From the NCBI GenBank assembly GCA_026129765.1, contig JAHCHP010000010.1, positions 1-64,000 on the forward strand: a stretch of 64,000 bases of DNA, read 5' to 3'. Made by a program: the position numbers and the translations under genes. Below are positions 1 to 9,618 of this stretch, one piece after another (within the stretch, counting starts at the first letter, position 1; each line of letters opens with the position of its first letter). Source of the DNA: Fimbriimonadia bacterium. Its GTDB lineage: Bacteria > Armatimonadota > Fimbriimonadia > Fimbriimonadales > GBS-DC. Below the pieces are notes generated by a model. The model saw only the letters and a program-made list of their open reading frames with translations. It was not told the origin of the DNA and did no database searches.

Positions 1-192
1 CGATAGAACGGCTTCAAACGGTTCGCCTTGCTCCGGAGGCGCAACTCGTAATAGGCTCTCCAGTTCATCGCGTGTGGCGCGCGCGCCAATTTTGCTCTCC
101 GGCAGGTTCTGCCAATAATCGACCAATGCATCGATCACTTGATAGCCCATTTCGCGCATATGCTCCGGCGTAATCTCAAACGGGTTCCCCAT
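1..192 (-). CDS. PLP-dependent decarboxylase, N-terminal fragment
   Basis: The first 64 residues of a protein running off the left edge. It begins MGNPFEITPEHMREMGYQVI and continues into DALVDYWQNLPE, which matches the amino-terminal helices of group II pyridoxal-phosphate decarboxylases (aromatic-L-amino-acid/tyrosine decarboxylase type). The PLP lysine and catalytic region lie outside the window, so the substrate cannot be named. No Shine-Dalgarno precedes the ATG at 192; instead a TATACT box lies 7 nt upstream, suggesting a leaderless mRNA. Family assignment rests on the N-terminal pattern only. Confidence 0.7.
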   Translation of the reverse strand, partial: MGNPFEITPEHMREMGYQVIDALVDYWQNLPESKIGARATRDELESLLRVAPPEQGEPFEAVLS

Positions 193-493
193 GCCCTAAA
201 GTATAGCCGTTTTTCTAAAGAGGTGCTGGTTTTGAGAGTATTTCCCATCCCCAACATGCATTCTCGCGCCATAGAGAAAAACATAGCGCAAAGTACCGTT
301 ATGCCCACAAACGCGGGAATCCTCGAGAGAAGAACTGTCCGACAGGCTACCCCACAAAACCGTCTACGGACCATTCTATGCCTGTTCTGTTTAGGAGGTT
401 TTAACCACCCTTTCATATGAAATTCATTTTTGTTTCAGTTCTATTTCATTATGATGTTTCACAATCTTGATACATCCAATTCATTAGGAGGAA
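193..493. other. Divergent intergenic region
   Basis: Separates the leftward decarboxylase from the rightward globin gene. I see no convincing coding sequence in it. It holds the TATACT box on the minus strand and, at the right end, an AT-rich stretch with TATGAT near 450-455 that could serve the globin gene, followed by AGGAGGA at 486-492 just before its start. Confidence 0.4.
200..205 (-). promoter_or_regulatory. -10 box of the PLP decarboxylase gene
   Basis: TATACT on the minus strand with 7 nt to the ATG at 192. Normal -10 to start-site spacing would put transcription initiation at about the A of the start codon. Inferred from position; no clear -35. Confidence 0.5.
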
Positions 494-1372
494 ATGATGA
501 GAATCACATTGAAGTGTTGCTTTGCGCTCAGCGCAAGTTTATTATTGTTAGGACAGGCAGCCATGGCTCAAACGAAATCCCTATATGAGCGATTAGGCGG
601 AGTTCACGCAATTGCTGCGGTTGTGGACGATTTTGTCAACCGGCTCGCCATCAATCCAGTTGTCGCTTCCAACCCGCGAACTGTGGCTTCACTCTCGAAA
701 ATCCCTGTTCCGGCGATCAAGTTCCAAGTCACCGCTATGATTTGTCAATCATCGGGAGGACCCCAAAAATACATAGGACGCGATATGAAAGCCGCGCACA
801 TGGGCTTAATGATCAGCGGTGATGAATGGGATTCCGCGGCAGCCGATTTCAAAGCCACTCTGGACAAGTTCAAAGTGCCAGAAATGGAACAACAAGAGTT
901 GTTCCAACTTGTTGGGGGTTCACGAAAAGACATCGTCTCAAATGACCCTACGCCGCGAAGAGAAGGTATGCGTGATCCCAAAATGGGCAAGAAAGGCAGT
1001 CTCTACGAGCGGTTGGGCGGTATCAACGCGATTGCCGCGGTTGTGGACGATTTCGCCGACCGTTTGCTGAAGAATCCTGTGATTTTAGGCAATCCGCGCG
1101 TTGTGGAATCCGCGACTTCCGGGCGAATCTCTGTTGCTGGTTTGAAGTACCTGCTAACCGAACAAATTTGTGAAGCGACGGGGGGTCCTCAAAAATACTC
1201 GGGACGCTCGATGAAAGATTCACACAGGGGCTTGATGATTTCTGACCGTGAATGGGAGGCAGGCGCGCAAGACCTCATCGCCACGCTAAATAAGTTCAAA
1301 GTGCCAGAAAAAGAGCAGAAAGAGTTACTCAAGATCATCGAGTCGACTCGCAAGGACGTGCAGAGCAAATAA
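494..1372 (+). CDS. Exported tandem group I truncated haemoglobin
   Basis: A signal peptide (hydrophobic residues 8-24, cleavage likely after AMA at 23-25) is followed by two copies of a truncated-globin domain, about residues 29-145 and 169-285, joined by a charged linker. Both open with SLYERLGG and carry GGPQKY-x-GR followed by the F-helix histidine (H102 and H244), the expected proximal haem ligand. The usual B10 tyrosine position appears to be Val/Ala and no CD1 phenylalanine is obvious, so ligand chemistry may differ from trHbN. A strong AGGAGGA lies just upstream; ATG at 494 or 497 are both possible. Export suggests a periplasmic or surface role in O2, NO or redox handling; this is inference. 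Confidence 0.85.
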   Translation: MMRITLKCCFALSASLLLLGQAAMAQTKSLYERLGGVHAIAAVVDDFVNRLAINPVVASNPRTVASLSKIPVPAIKFQVTAMICQSSGGPQKYIGRDMKAAHMGLMISGDEWDSAAADFKATLDKFKVPEMEQQELFQLVGGSRKDIVSNDPTPRREGMRDPKMGKKGSLYERLGGINAIAAVVDDFADRLLKNPVILGNPRVVESATSGRISVAGLKYLLTEQICEATGGPQKYSGRSMKDSHRGLMISDREWEAGAQDLIATLNKFKVPEKEQKELLKIIESTRKDVQSK

Positions 1373-1385
1373 AGAACCCTTCGTG

Positions 1386-1400
1386 GGCAGGAAACCTGCC
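1386..1400. repeat. Short perfect hairpin GGCAGG-AAA-CCTGCC
   Basis: Six-base inverted repeat with a 3-nt loop between the globin stop and the dehydrogenase start. It has no proper T-run, so it may be a dispersed hairpin or a weak 3' end rather than a terminator. Confidence 0.45.
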
Positions 1401-1427
1401 TTCTACAAAGAAAACGGTTTCCAGCCC

Positions 1428-2438
1428 ATGAACTCTCTCAATATTTACTTCACTGGAATCAACCAAGTCGAGTGTCGAACAGAGCCTGTCGGCGATTTAA
1501 CCGCTGGACAAGTGTTGATACGCGCCGACAAAAGCATGATTAGCACCGGCACCGAACTTATCTGCTTAGGTGGGCTGTATGCCCCCAACACCCATTGGGA
1601 CCGGTGGATAAAGCATCCACACCTGCCAGGCTACAGCATGATCGGGTTCGTTGAGGCATTGGGAGATGGCGTAACGGGCTATCAAGTGGGAGATCGCATC
1701 GCCGTTCCGCGCAATCATCGCCAGCGGTTTGTCACGCCCGCTTCCGAATTGATCCCAGTGCCTCAATCGCTCTCATCGGAAGACGCCAGTTGGTTTTGGT
1801 TAGCAATGATTGCGCAGAACGCAGTCCGACGCGCCCAACATCAATTAGGAGACGCGGTAGTGATTGTGGGAGCGGGCATTTTGGGACAGTTGGTCACCCA
1901 ATATGTCCGGCTTCTGGGCGCGCGGGAGGTGATCGTGATAGACCCTTCAGAAGCGCGATTGGCGATGGCGAAAGTGCATGGCGCTACCGTCACATTGCCT
2001 AAAACGGCGCAAGAAGCGGCTGCTGACGTCATGGATTTGACAGAAGGCAAAGGCGCGGAAGTCGTCTATGACATTACCGGACTTGCGCCTGTCTTAGAAG
2101 CGGCGTTGCCCTTGACACGAACATTCGGAACTCTTGTCTTGTTGGGCGATACAGGCGACCCCAGTGCGCAACGATTGACCGGCGATGTCGTGACACGCGG
2201 ATTGCGCATTGTGGGAGCGCATGCGAACAATCCGCCTCTGGAGAGTAACGACCACGCCTACTGGAGCAAAAAACGCATTGTCGAACTGTTTTTCCGCTAT
2301 TTGGCGCGGAGCGATATGCAGGTAAAAGACCTCATCACGCACCGTTTCTCCCCCCAAAACGCGCCGGACGCTTATCGCATGTTGCAAACCGACCGCTCCA
2401 GCGCAATGGGCGTCATTCTCGACTGGACACAGATCTGA
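1428..2438 (+). CDS. MDR-family zinc-type dehydrogenase
   Basis: A 336-residue medium-chain dehydrogenase/reductase. The N-terminal GroES-like half contains ISTGTEL and LPGYSMIGFV; the nucleotide-binding half begins at VVIVGAGILGQL (GxGxxG) followed by an acidic residue in VIVIDPSEA, typical of NAD(H) binding. The usual catalytic-zinc CGTD motif is replaced by STGTEL, as in a subgroup of sugar-linked MDR enzymes. A GTG 45 nt upstream could extend it, but that part has no family similarity, so the ATG at 1428 is preferred. It sits 8 nt before the GH99-like gene and may act on sugars released by it; substrate unknown. Confidence 0.75.
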   Translation: MNSLNIYFTGINQVECRTEPVGDLTAGQVLIRADKSMISTGTELICLGGLYAPNTHWDRWIKHPHLPGYSMIGFVEALGDGVTGYQVGDRIAVPRNHRQRFVTPASELIPVPQSLSSEDASWFWLAMIAQNAVRRAQHQLGDAVVIVGAGILGQLVTQYVRLLGAREVIVIDPSEARLAMAKVHGATVTLPKTAQEAAADVMDLTEGKGAEVVYDITGLAPVLEAALPLTRTFGTLVLLGDTGDPSAQRLTGDVVTRGLRIVGAHANNPPLESNDHAYWSKKRIVELFFRYLARSDMQVKDLITHRFSPQNAPDAYRMLQTDRSSAMGVILDWTQI

Positions 2439-2446
2439 AAAGACCA

Positions 2447-4282
2447 ATGAAAATCCTCCATTTGTTGTTGATACTTTGCTTGATAACTGGATGCAACGCC
2501 AAGGTTCCACCCGCAGGAGCCTTAGCCGTCGCCCCTCAGCAAGTCGAACTCTTAAAACAACGCGCTGCCGTTCGCTGGGACAACCTGCCTCGTAAAACGC
2601 TCGCCTTTTACTATGGCTGGTATGGCAACCCGTCGGTGTCGGGTTCGTGGGTCCATTGGGAAAACGTCGAGTCTGAAAAAAAGCAGATCGGCAGTTCTAC
2701 TCATTTTCCTACTTTAGGCGCATACGACTCGAATGATCCCAAGGTGATTGAGCAGCATTGTTTATGGGCAAAACAGGCGGGATTGGACGGCTTTATCGTG
2801 ACCTGGTGGCGTCCCAACGATTTTCACGACAAGGGCTTACCCCGATTATTAGATGCCGCCGCCAAACATGGGCTGCAGGTCTGTGTCTACTATGAAGTCG
2901 TACCCGATGTCAATGACATCCACTCAATAGTTAAGGATTTTGGCTATATCTTGAACACTTATGGCAAACATCCCGCCTATATTAGAATTCAGGACAAACC
3001 TGTTATCTTCATCTACAGCCGCGCTTTAGGGCAAGTGAGTATGATGCAATGGATAGAGGTTTTGGACAAAGTAAACAAAACTTACCCGCCGGGCGTCTTT
3101 GCGATAGCGGATCAACTCTCAAGGATGGCATCTCGTCTATTTGACGGAATCCATACCTACAACATCTGCGGTCAACTGGAGGGAAAGCCGGTTTCTGAAA
3201 TCGGTTCCGTTGTAGAAGGTATCTACCAACCGCCTTTCAACGATGCCGACTCCTACCAGCGTTTGACATGTCTCACAGTCATCCCCGGCTACGATGATAC
3301 AAAAATACGTAAGCCGGGCATCAATACTCAGCGCTTCAACGGCGATTCCTATCGTCAACAATGGGACGCCGCGCTCAAAATGAATCCTCACTGGGTGTTG
3401 ATCACCAGTTTCAATGAATGGCATGAGGGCAGTGAAATCGAGCCATCAGAAGAGCATGGCGACCTCTATATCCGACTGACTGCCGACTACACCCGGCGTT
3501 TCAATGCGCTGCCACCCCGCCCTGCGCGTCCTGCATCCGGCGCAGCCGCTGGTCTGAGTCAACAGGAAAAAGAGAAATTAAAAGCGCGCTACGTTGGAAA
3601 GAAGATCGCGGTTCTACCGGGCGCGCAATCGGAAGCGGTCTATTGGCTTCTCACTTCAGATTTGGAAACCGAGTTTTTGACGGCGGAGCAATGCGCTGAC
3701 AAACGTGTTCTAACCCCTCAGAACTATCCCTATTTAGTTTATGCAAGCAATGAAGCCTATCAAAGCCGGTCAAAATCGAAAGGCGACATCGACGATGCGT
3801 TGGAGAACTATCTGAAAGCCGGTGGATGCCTGATCGCGCTCAGCAATGAACCCTTCCCCTTCTATTACAATGAGGACGGACCCTCCGGCAAAGCCAATTC
3901 ATTCGGTTTGCGGCTGGGTTCCAGTATGCCTCAACCTGTACCCGGGTTGGGTTTTGAAAGACCACCCAGCAACCTGCAACTCACATTCCGCGTGGAGACA
4001 TCGCTGCTGCCTTCGCTGCCTGCCGCCATCCCCTTTCCTTCCGAAGGCGACTTGCGCTGGCGACCCTTTTTGGGACGCGGTTTACCGGCGGGGAACGAAT
4101 ACCAACCGCTCATTTCGCTTTATGACAATCAGAACCGCTGGTGGGGAGACGGAGCGGCTTGGGTCCATTACAAAACCACCGAACCTAAAGAGGGCAAAGT
4201 GGTCTATGTTTGGTTCCGCTTGTTGGATACGCCTCACGCCAACAAACTGCTCTATGACCTCTTTTATTGGTTGGGCAGGTGA
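2447..4282 (+). CDS. GH99/WbsX-like lipoprotein
   Basis: A 611-residue lipoprotein: hydrophobic leader with lipobox LITGC near residue 16. Residues about 48-350 look like the glycoside hydrolase 99 / WbsX-like barrel: LAFYYGWYGNP, WVHWEN, GFIVTWW and the signature FNEWHEGSEIEPS with candidate acids E324 and E327. GH99 enzymes act on alpha-mannosides; WbsX-like relatives occur in polysaccharide loci. After a Pro/Ala-rich linker near 355-370, a 240-residue C-terminal region has no family I recognise. It follows the dehydrogenase closely and probably shares its transcript. The fold call is fairly secure, substrate unknown. Confidence 0.75.
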   Translation: MKILHLLLILCLITGCNAKVPPAGALAVAPQQVELLKQRAAVRWDNLPRKTLAFYYGWYGNPSVSGSWVHWENVESEKKQIGSSTHFPTLGAYDSNDPKVIEQHCLWAKQAGLDGFIVTWWRPNDFHDKGLPRLLDAAAKHGLQVCVYYEVVPDVNDIHSIVKDFGYILNTYGKHPAYIRIQDKPVIFIYSRALGQVSMMQWIEVLDKVNKTYPPGVFAIADQLSRMASRLFDGIHTYNICGQLEGKPVSEIGSVVEGIYQPPFNDADSYQRLTCLTVIPGYDDTKIRKPGINTQRFNGDSYRQQWDAALKMNPHWVLITSFNEWHEGSEIEPSEEHGDLYIRLTADYTRRFNALPPRPARPASGAAAGLSQQEKEKLKARYVGKKIAVLPGAQSEAVYWLLTSDLETEFLTAEQCADKRVLTPQNYPYLVYASNEAYQSRSKSKGDIDDALENYLKAGGCLIALSNEPFPFYYNEDGPSGKANSFGLRLGSSMPQPVPGLGFERPPSNLQLTFRVETSLLPSLPAAIPFPSEGDLRWRPFLGRGLPAGNEYQPLISLYDNQNRWWGDGAAWVHYKTTEPKEGKVVYVWFRLLDTPHANKLLYDLFYWLGR

Positions 4283-4313
4283 TTGCAAGGAAAAACGGTT
4301 TCCAAACACTTCA

Positions 4314-4321
4314 GGTACAAT
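4314..4321 (+). promoter_or_regulatory. Extended -10 box before thiE
   Basis: GGTACAAT, hexamer TACAAT at 4316-4321, only 6 nt before the GTG at 4328. The spacing puts the transcription start at or within a base of the start codon. Confidence 0.5.
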
Positions 4322-4327
4322 TTCACA

Positions 4328-4948
4328 GTGGAAAAAGCGATTTTGCTGAGCGGTTTGTATATCATCACGGATCACGTGAAAGAAGCGGATCGAGACCCGG
4401 CGACAATCGCTCAGGCGGCTTTGGATGCAGGCGCGAAAATCATTCAACTGAGAGAGAAATATGCCAGCGCGCGGCAGATGTTATCGTGGGCGCGTCACCT
4501 AAGACAGCTCACTCAAACCTATTCCGCTCTCCTCATCATCAATGACCATGTCGATATCGCGATGGCTTGCGGCGCGGACGGCGTCCATTTGGGACAAGAC
4601 GACTTACCTGCCGAAGAAGCGCGGAAACTGCTTGGTTCGCAAGCGATCATAGGCGTTTCTGCAGAGACAGTTCAGGAAGCTCTGGAGGCGGAAGCCGCGG
4701 GCGCGAACTACTTAGGGGTCGGACCGATGTTTTCTACCTCTACGAAATCAGATGCGGGCGCTCCCATCGGACCCGAACGGCTGCGAGCCATCAAACAACA
4801 GGTGGGAATTCCGGTGTTTGGGATTGGCGGTATCAACCCCACCAACTATCGTGAAGTGCTGAAAGCGGGCGCAGATGGTATCTGCGTGATTTCAGCGATC
4901 TCCCGCGCGCCTGACATGGGGGCAGCGGTCAGGGAATTTTTAGCATGA
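4328..4948 (+). CDS. thiE: Thiamine-phosphate synthase
   Basis: Joins hydroxymethylpyrimidine diphosphate with thiazole phosphate to give thiamine phosphate. The TIM-barrel hallmarks are clear: GLYIITD near the start, AKIIQLREK, LLIINDHVDIA, DGVHLGQDDLP, ANYLGVGPMFSTSTK and VFGIGGI. A TTG at 4283 would add 15 residues, but that extension is atypical and the GTG at 4328 sits just downstream of a -10-like box, so I choose the GTG. The gene overlaps thiL by 4 nt (ATGA). No TPP riboswitch was recognised upstream. Confidence 0.92.
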   Translation: MEKAILLSGLYIITDHVKEADRDPATIAQAALDAGAKIIQLREKYASARQMLSWARHLRQLTQTYSALLIINDHVDIAMACGADGVHLGQDDLPAEEARKLLGSQAIIGVSAETVQEALEAEAAGANYLGVGPMFSTSTKSDAGAPIGPERLRAIKQQVGIPVFGIGGINPTNYREVLKAGADGICVISAISRAPDMGAAVREFLA

Positions 4949-5952
4949 ATTGGGAGCGCTTAGGAAAGGAGTTTCAACTGATTGGACAGATCGCGCAAAA
5001 AGCAGGCAGCCTTAAGCCAGCAGACAAGCGAGTTCAAATTGTGCAAGCCATCGGCGATGATACGGCGATTCTACAGCTGAATTCCCCTGCGCAACTGCTC
5101 TGGACTGCCGATATGCTCATCGAGGGCATCCATTTTCGACTGGACCTGTGCGACGCCTACCGGTTGGGTTGGAAAGCGTTGGCAGTCAACCTTAGCGACA
5201 TCGCCGCGATGGGGGGCACTCCTGTTGGCGCGTTGCTCTCAGTGGCAATGCCGGAGGAACGGACAGGCGATTGGTGGGACCAGTTCATGGAAGGCTTCTT
5301 AGATTGCGCCAAAACCTACCAGACTCCTTTGTTGGGAGGCGACACCAATCGCAGTGGTCAAATCACGTTAGATGTCTCGGTGTTGGGATTGGCTCCCTCG
5401 TTAGGCGCAACGCAGCGCAATCAAGCGCAGCCGGGCGATTTCCTGTTTGTGACAGGCGCGCTGGGCGGCTCTCGCGCAGGACTGCAAAGATTGTTGGCGC
5501 ATGGGTTCGAGCAGGCAAACGCGCAGGACCCGGAAGCCGTGGAAACGCATTTGAAGCCCCTGCCCCGACTGGAAGAAGGACACATCGCAGCGCAGTCGGG
5601 CGTGAGCGCGATGATGGACATCAGCGATGGATTAGCGGGCGATTTACCCAAACTGTGCGCTGCGTCGGGGTTGGGCGCGGTTGTGAAAACGGATCAAATT
5701 CCCATTCATCCCGCCGTAGACCGCTGGCTGGACGCGGAACAGGAACGCGCTCGTTTTGCGCTGGAGGGCGGCGAGGATTACGAACTGTTGATCGCGGTCT
5801 CGCCTGAGCAAGCAGACTCTTTTTCATCCCGATTAAAAGCAGTCCCGATCACCAAAATCGGTTATTTTACAGAAGAACCGGAGATTTGGCTGGAAGAGCC
5901 GGATAGCAGACGCCTCCCCCTTCAAGGAGGATGGGATCACTTTGGGGGGTAA
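4945..5952 (+). CDS. thiL: Thiamine-monophosphate kinase
   Basis: Phosphorylates thiamine phosphate to thiamine diphosphate, directly following ThiE chemistry. 335 residues, normal for the family. Visible hallmarks are IGDDTAIL, NLSDIAAMGGTP with metal/ATP-binding acids, LLGGDTNRS, MDISDGLAGDL and GGEDYELL. The 4-nt overlap with thiE indicates translational coupling in a two-step thiamine operon. Confidence 0.93.
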   Translation: MNWERLGKEFQLIGQIAQKAGSLKPADKRVQIVQAIGDDTAILQLNSPAQLLWTADMLIEGIHFRLDLCDAYRLGWKALAVNLSDIAAMGGTPVGALLSVAMPEERTGDWWDQFMEGFLDCAKTYQTPLLGGDTNRSGQITLDVSVLGLAPSLGATQRNQAQPGDFLFVTGALGGSRAGLQRLLAHGFEQANAQDPEAVETHLKPLPRLEEGHIAAQSGVSAMMDISDGLAGDLPKLCAASGLGAVVKTDQIPIHPAVDRWLDAEQERARFALEGGEDYELLIAVSPEQADSFSSRLKAVPITKIGYFTEEPEIWLEEPDSRRLPLQGGWDHFGG

Positions 5953-5958
5953 GCGCGC

Positions 5959-6894
5959 ATGTTTTGGATGCTGATCCTGCTGAACCTGTTTTGGGCAGGG
6001 TCCTATCCCGCGGTCAAGGTCCTCTTGGAAACCATGACGCCTGCCTGGATTGCGGCTTGGCGATTCACCGGAGGCGCGCTGGGCTTGGGTTTGATGATGA
6101 CCATCCCCGCATTCCGTCAAACGTTGATGCCCCGCTTCCCCAATACCCCCAAAGACATCGCGACTGCCACCGTGATAGGCGGAGTCGGCATCACCATTAT
6201 CTACCTGCTCTTTTTCAATGGGGCGAAATTGACCACCGCGACCGAAGCCACAATTCTGACCTCCGTCGCGCCAATGTATGGCATGGCGTTCGCCTGGTGG
6301 TGGCTCAAAGAACCCTTCCCGAAAAGCAGGCGATGGGGCGCGCTCATTGCGTTATGCGGCGCATGGCTCGTGGTCAATCAAGGCGTGGTTCCCAGAGAGT
6401 TCAATGCCGCCAAATTAGGCAACCTCATGATCCTCGCGGGCGGCGTGGTGGAAGCAGCAGTCATTGTGCTGATGAAACGCCTTGCGACGCGCTATTCCGG
6501 CATGGCGGTGCTGTGGCTGGAGTTCTTAGTCGCTGCGCCCCTGTTAGCGGTTATCGCCTGGACTACCGAAGGCGCGCCCGTCGTCAAATTGGCATTGCCC
6601 CAAGCGATGGCAGGGCTTTACTTGGTGGGAATCTGCACCTTGTTCAATTTTTCGGTCTGGTACTGGCTGATGGAGCGCGCGCCGATTGGCGCAATGAGCC
6701 TGAGCGTCTTTGTGCAAACACCCGCGGCGGCAGTCATCGCTTACCTGCTGCTGCGCGAAAGGCTGCATCCCACCGTTTGGCTGGGCGCAGGGTTGGTGTT
6801 GGCAGGCGTTTATTTAGCGACCCACTCGCTGCGAAAGCAAGGAAAGGCGGAGCGGCAGCCAAAACCGCAGGGCAATCAGGTAGAATCTAACTGA
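5959..6894 (+). CDS. EamA (DMT) family transporter
   Basis: About ten hydrophobic helices in two repeated halves, 311 residues, the size of drug/metabolite transporters. It starts with [15 protein letters not shown] and has the conserved end of the first half ([19 protein letters not shown]). The second half repeats the pattern around [20 protein letters not shown]. Starts 6 nt after thiL and may be co-transcribed; a thiamine-related substrate is possible but the sequence does not show it. The C-terminus is short and basic. Confidence 0.85.
   Translation: MFWMLILLNLFWAGSYPAVKVLLETMTPAWIAAWRFTGGALGLGLMMTIPAFRQTLMPRFPNTPKDIATATVIGGVGITIIYLLFFNGAKLTTATEATILTSVAPMYGMAFAWWWLKEPFPKSRRWGALIALCGAWLVVNQGVVPREFNAAKLGNLMILAGGVVEAAVIVLMKRLATRYSGMAVLWLEFLVAAPLLAVIAWTTEGAPVVKLALPQAMAGLYLVGICTLFNFSVWYWLMERAPIGAMSLSVFVQTPAAAVIAYLLLRERLHPTVWLGAGLVLAGVYLATHSLRKQGKAERQPKPQGNQVESN
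6879..6886 (+). promoter_or_regulatory. Extended -10 box before lepA
   Basis: GGTAGAAT, hexamer 6881-6886, 10 nt before the lepA ATG and inside the last codons of the transporter gene. No Shine-Dalgarno lies between box and ATG, so a leader of only a few nucleotides is expected. Confidence 0.5.
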
Positions 6895-6896
6895 TT

Positions 6897-8693
6897 ATGG
6901 ATCAATCGCTTATCCGAAACTTCTGTATCATTGCGCACGTTGATCACGGCAAATCGACTCTGGCAGACCGTCTGATGGAGGCTACCGGCGCGTTACAGCC
7001 GGGCAATGTGGAACAAGCGCTGGACACGATGGACCTGGAGCGCGAACGCGGAATTACGATCAAGATGACCGCTGTTCGTCTGCATTACAAGGCTTCGGAT
7101 GGCAAAACCTACCAATTGAACCTCATCGACACGCCCGGACATGTCGATTTCACCTATGAAGTCTCCCGCAGTTTGGCGGCGTGTGAAGGCGCGCTGCTGG
7201 TGGTGGATGCCTCGCAGGGTGTGGAAGCGCAAACCATCGCCAATACCAACCTTGCGATGGTTCAGGGCTTGCAGTTGATTCCCGTGATGAACAAAATCGA
7301 CCTGCCCGCTGCCGAACCAGAGCGCGTGAATGAGGAGATCGAGCATGCGCTGATGATGGACGCCTCAGAAGTGATATTGGCGAGCGCGAAAGAGGGTATC
7401 GGGATTCAAGAGATTTTGGAAGCGGTGGTGCATCGTGTTCCCCCGCCTGTCGGTGATGAGAAAGCCGCCATGCGCGCCCTCGTTTACGACTCGCATTATG
7501 ACACCTATGTCGGCGTCGTGGCGTATGTGCGTGTGGTAGACGGCGCGATTAAATCGGGAACAAAGATCCGCTTTATGCAGACCGGCAAAGAGTACGAAGT
7601 ATCACAAGTCGGCTACTTTACGCCCCGTTTGCGCCCCGTCGACGTCTTGCGAACAGGCGAAGTAGGCTATATCATTGCGAGTATCAAAACGGTGCATGAC
7701 GCGCCAGTCGGCGATACCATTACCGATGCCTCGCGCCCCTCAAAAATTCCCTTGCCTGGTTTCCGGCGCGCCAAGCCGATGGTCTTCTGCGGTCTCTATC
7801 CGGTGGAAGGCGACAAATATGCGGACTTGCGGGACGCGCTGGAAAAACTCCAATTGAACGATGCGGCAATCACCTTTGAACCGGAGAACAGCGTCGCGTT
7901 AGGCTTCGGGTTCCGGTGCGGCTTCTTGGGACTGCTGCATATGGAAATCATCCAGGAGCGGTTGGAGCGCGAATTTAGTTTGGAACTGATTGCGACCGCG
8001 CCCAGCGTCGTTTATCGGGTGCTGACAGAGGGAAATGAATGGAGCGAAATCGACAACCCGACCCATTGGCCACCCTCCGGTTCCATACGTTTGATTGAAG
8101 AGCCGTTCGTAAACGCGACAGTGATGGTTCCCAAAGAGTATGTCGGCACGGTGATGGAACTATGCATGGGCAGACGCGGCGAGTATGTTCGGATGGAATA
8201 CCCCACCCCGCAGCGCGCGATTCTCTATTACAAACTGCCTCTCAGCGAAATTTTGTTGGATTTCTTCGATCAGTTGAAGAGCCGCACGCGGGGCTATGCC
8301 TCATTTGATTATGAATTGGGCGGTTATCGACCGGCAGAGATGGTGAAATTGGACATCTTGATCAATGGCGATGTAGTGGACGCGCTCAGTTTTATCGCTC
8401 CCAAAGACCGATCCTATCCCCGCGCCCGCGCCTTGGTAGAGCGTCTAAAGGAAGTGGTGCCGCGCCAACAGTTTGAGGTGCGCATCCAAGCCGCCATCGG
8501 GTCTAAAGTGATCGCGGCGGAAAACATCAAACCGTTCCGCAAAAATGTCATCGCCAAATGTTATGGCGGGGACATTACTCGTAAACGCAAACTGTTGGAG
8601 CGGCAAAAAGAGGGTAAGAAACGCATGAAACAGGTCGGTTCGGTGGAAGTGCCGCAAGAAGCGTTTCTCAGCGTTCTGAAAGTAGGAGATTAA
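6897..8693 (+). CDS. lepA: Elongation factor 4 (LepA)
   Basis: Ribosome-associated GTPase that acts on stalled or back-translocated ribosomes. 598 residues, the usual length. G-domain motifs: [31 protein letters not shown] and SAKEGIG. The LepA-specific C-terminal segment is present ([21 protein letters not shown]). Start lies just downstream of a -10-like box with no Shine-Dalgarno. Confidence 0.97.
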   Translation: MDQSLIRNFCIIAHVDHGKSTLADRLMEATGALQPGNVEQALDTMDLERERGITIKMTAVRLHYKASDGKTYQLNLIDTPGHVDFTYEVSRSLAACEGALLVVDASQGVEAQTIANTNLAMVQGLQLIPVMNKIDLPAAEPERVNEEIEHALMMDASEVILASAKEGIGIQEILEAVVHRVPPPVGDEKAAMRALVYDSHYDTYVGVVAYVRVVDGAIKSGTKIRFMQTGKEYEVSQVGYFTPRLRPVDVLRTGEVGYIIASIKTVHDAPVGDTITDASRPSKIPLPGFRRAKPMVFCGLYPVEGDKYADLRDALEKLQLNDAAITFEPENSVALGFGFRCGFLGLLHMEIIQERLEREFSLELIATAPSVVYRVLTEGNEWSEIDNPTHWPPSGSIRLIEEPFVNATVMVPKEYVGTVMELCMGRRGEYVRMEYPTPQRAILYYKLPLSEILLDFFDQLKSRTRGYASFDYELGGYRPAEMVKLDILINGDVVDALSFIAPKDRSYPRARALVERLKEVVPRQQFEVRIQAAIGSKVIAAENIKPFRKNVIAKCYGGDITRKRKLLERQKEGKKRMKQVGSVEVPQEAFLSVLKVGD

Positions 8694-8696
8694 ATC

Positions 8697-9605
8697 ATGA
8701 AATGGGTGGCTTTAGGACTAATGACTGCGCTGATGATGTTTTGGCTGCAAGCATGCACGAACGCGAGCCAGCGATCCGACACAGAGGAACCGCCCGTCCT
8801 CGCGAACAGTTCGCAAGAGAAATTGCAGGAACCGCCGGAAGAGATGCCAGAAGAGAAACCCGTTCCTGAGGAAGAGGAAGCAAAGGAAGAACCCCAAGAG
8901 AAAGAGGGTAACATCCCTGTGGAGCGAGTTAAAGTGGTGAATACCTATCCCCACGACGCGCAAGCCTTCACACAGGGTCTGCAGTGGCACAACGGCTTTT
9001 TGTATGAAGGGACTGGTTTGGAAGGTCACTCCACGATTCGCAAAGTGGAGCTGAAAACCGGCAAAGTGCTGAAAAGCAAACGGCTGGCTGAGCAATATTT
9101 CGGCGAGGGCATCACGATCTGGAAAGACAAAATCTACCAACTTACGTGGCGTTCGGGAGTCTGCTTTGTCTATAACTTGGAGACCTTCGACAAAATACGC
9201 GAGCATAAATACGCCATCGAAGGCTGGGGCTTAACACACGACGGCAAACTGCTGATTATGAGCGACGGCTCCTCTACGCTTTACTTCCGTGACCCCGAGA
9301 CCTTCCAAGAGGTGAAGCGTCTGGAGGTGAAGGCACAAGGCACGCCGGTGTCGCAGTTGAACGAGCTGGAGTATATCAAAGGCGAAATCTACGCGAACAT
9401 CTGGCAGACCGATATGATCGCGCGTATTGATGCCAAGACGGGCAAGGTGGTCGGTTGGATAGATTGCAGCGGTTTGCTCAGCGAACAGGAGCAATGGAAC
9501 GCCGAAGTCTTGAACGGAATCGCCTATGACGAAAAGAATGACCGCCTCTTTATCACCGGCAAGTTGTGGCCCAAGCTGTTTGAAATCAAACGCGTGAAAA
9601 GCTGA
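8697..9605 (+). CDS. Glutaminyl-peptide cyclotransferase-like lipoprotein
   Basis: Resembles the bacterial/plant-type glutamine cyclotransferase, which converts N-terminal glutamine to pyroglutamate. A leader ends in WLQAC (likely lipobox), then a Glu/Pro-rich linker (about residues 30-77), then a beta-propeller domain with HDAQAFTQGLQW, LYEGTGLEGHS, YFGEGITIW, EGWGLTHDG, NELEYIKGEIYANIWQT and LNGIAYD. GGAG precedes the ATG, which lies 3 nt after lepA. Residue order strongly supports the family; the peptide substrate is unknown. The acidic linker probably holds the domain away from the membrane. Confidence 0.88.
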   Translation: MKWVALGLMTALMMFWLQACTNASQRSDTEEPPVLANSSQEKLQEPPEEMPEEKPVPEEEEAKEEPQEKEGNIPVERVKVVNTYPHDAQAFTQGLQWHNGFLYEGTGLEGHSTIRKVELKTGKVLKSKRLAEQYFGEGITIWKDKIYQLTWRSGVCFVYNLETFDKIREHKYAIEGWGLTHDGKLLIMSDGSSTLYFRDPETFQEVKRLEVKAQGTPVSQLNELEYIKGEIYANIWQTDMIARIDAKTGKVVGWIDCSGLLSEQEQWNAEVLNGIAYDEKNDRLFITGKLWPKLFEIKRVKS

Positions 9606-9618
9606 GGGCTGCCATTCG

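Noticed and set aside
139-420. 93-residue frame on either strand
   Set aside because: Both frames overlap the decarboxylase start and promoter; composition and lack of a ribosome site suggest chance.
1383-1427. Upstream GTG start for the dehydrogenase
   Set aside because: The added residues read through a hairpin repeat and have no family match.
4283-4327. Possible TPP riboswitch or longer ThiE N-terminus
   Set aside because: No THI-element core was seen, and the added residues do not match ThiE; the segment holds a promoter-like box instead.
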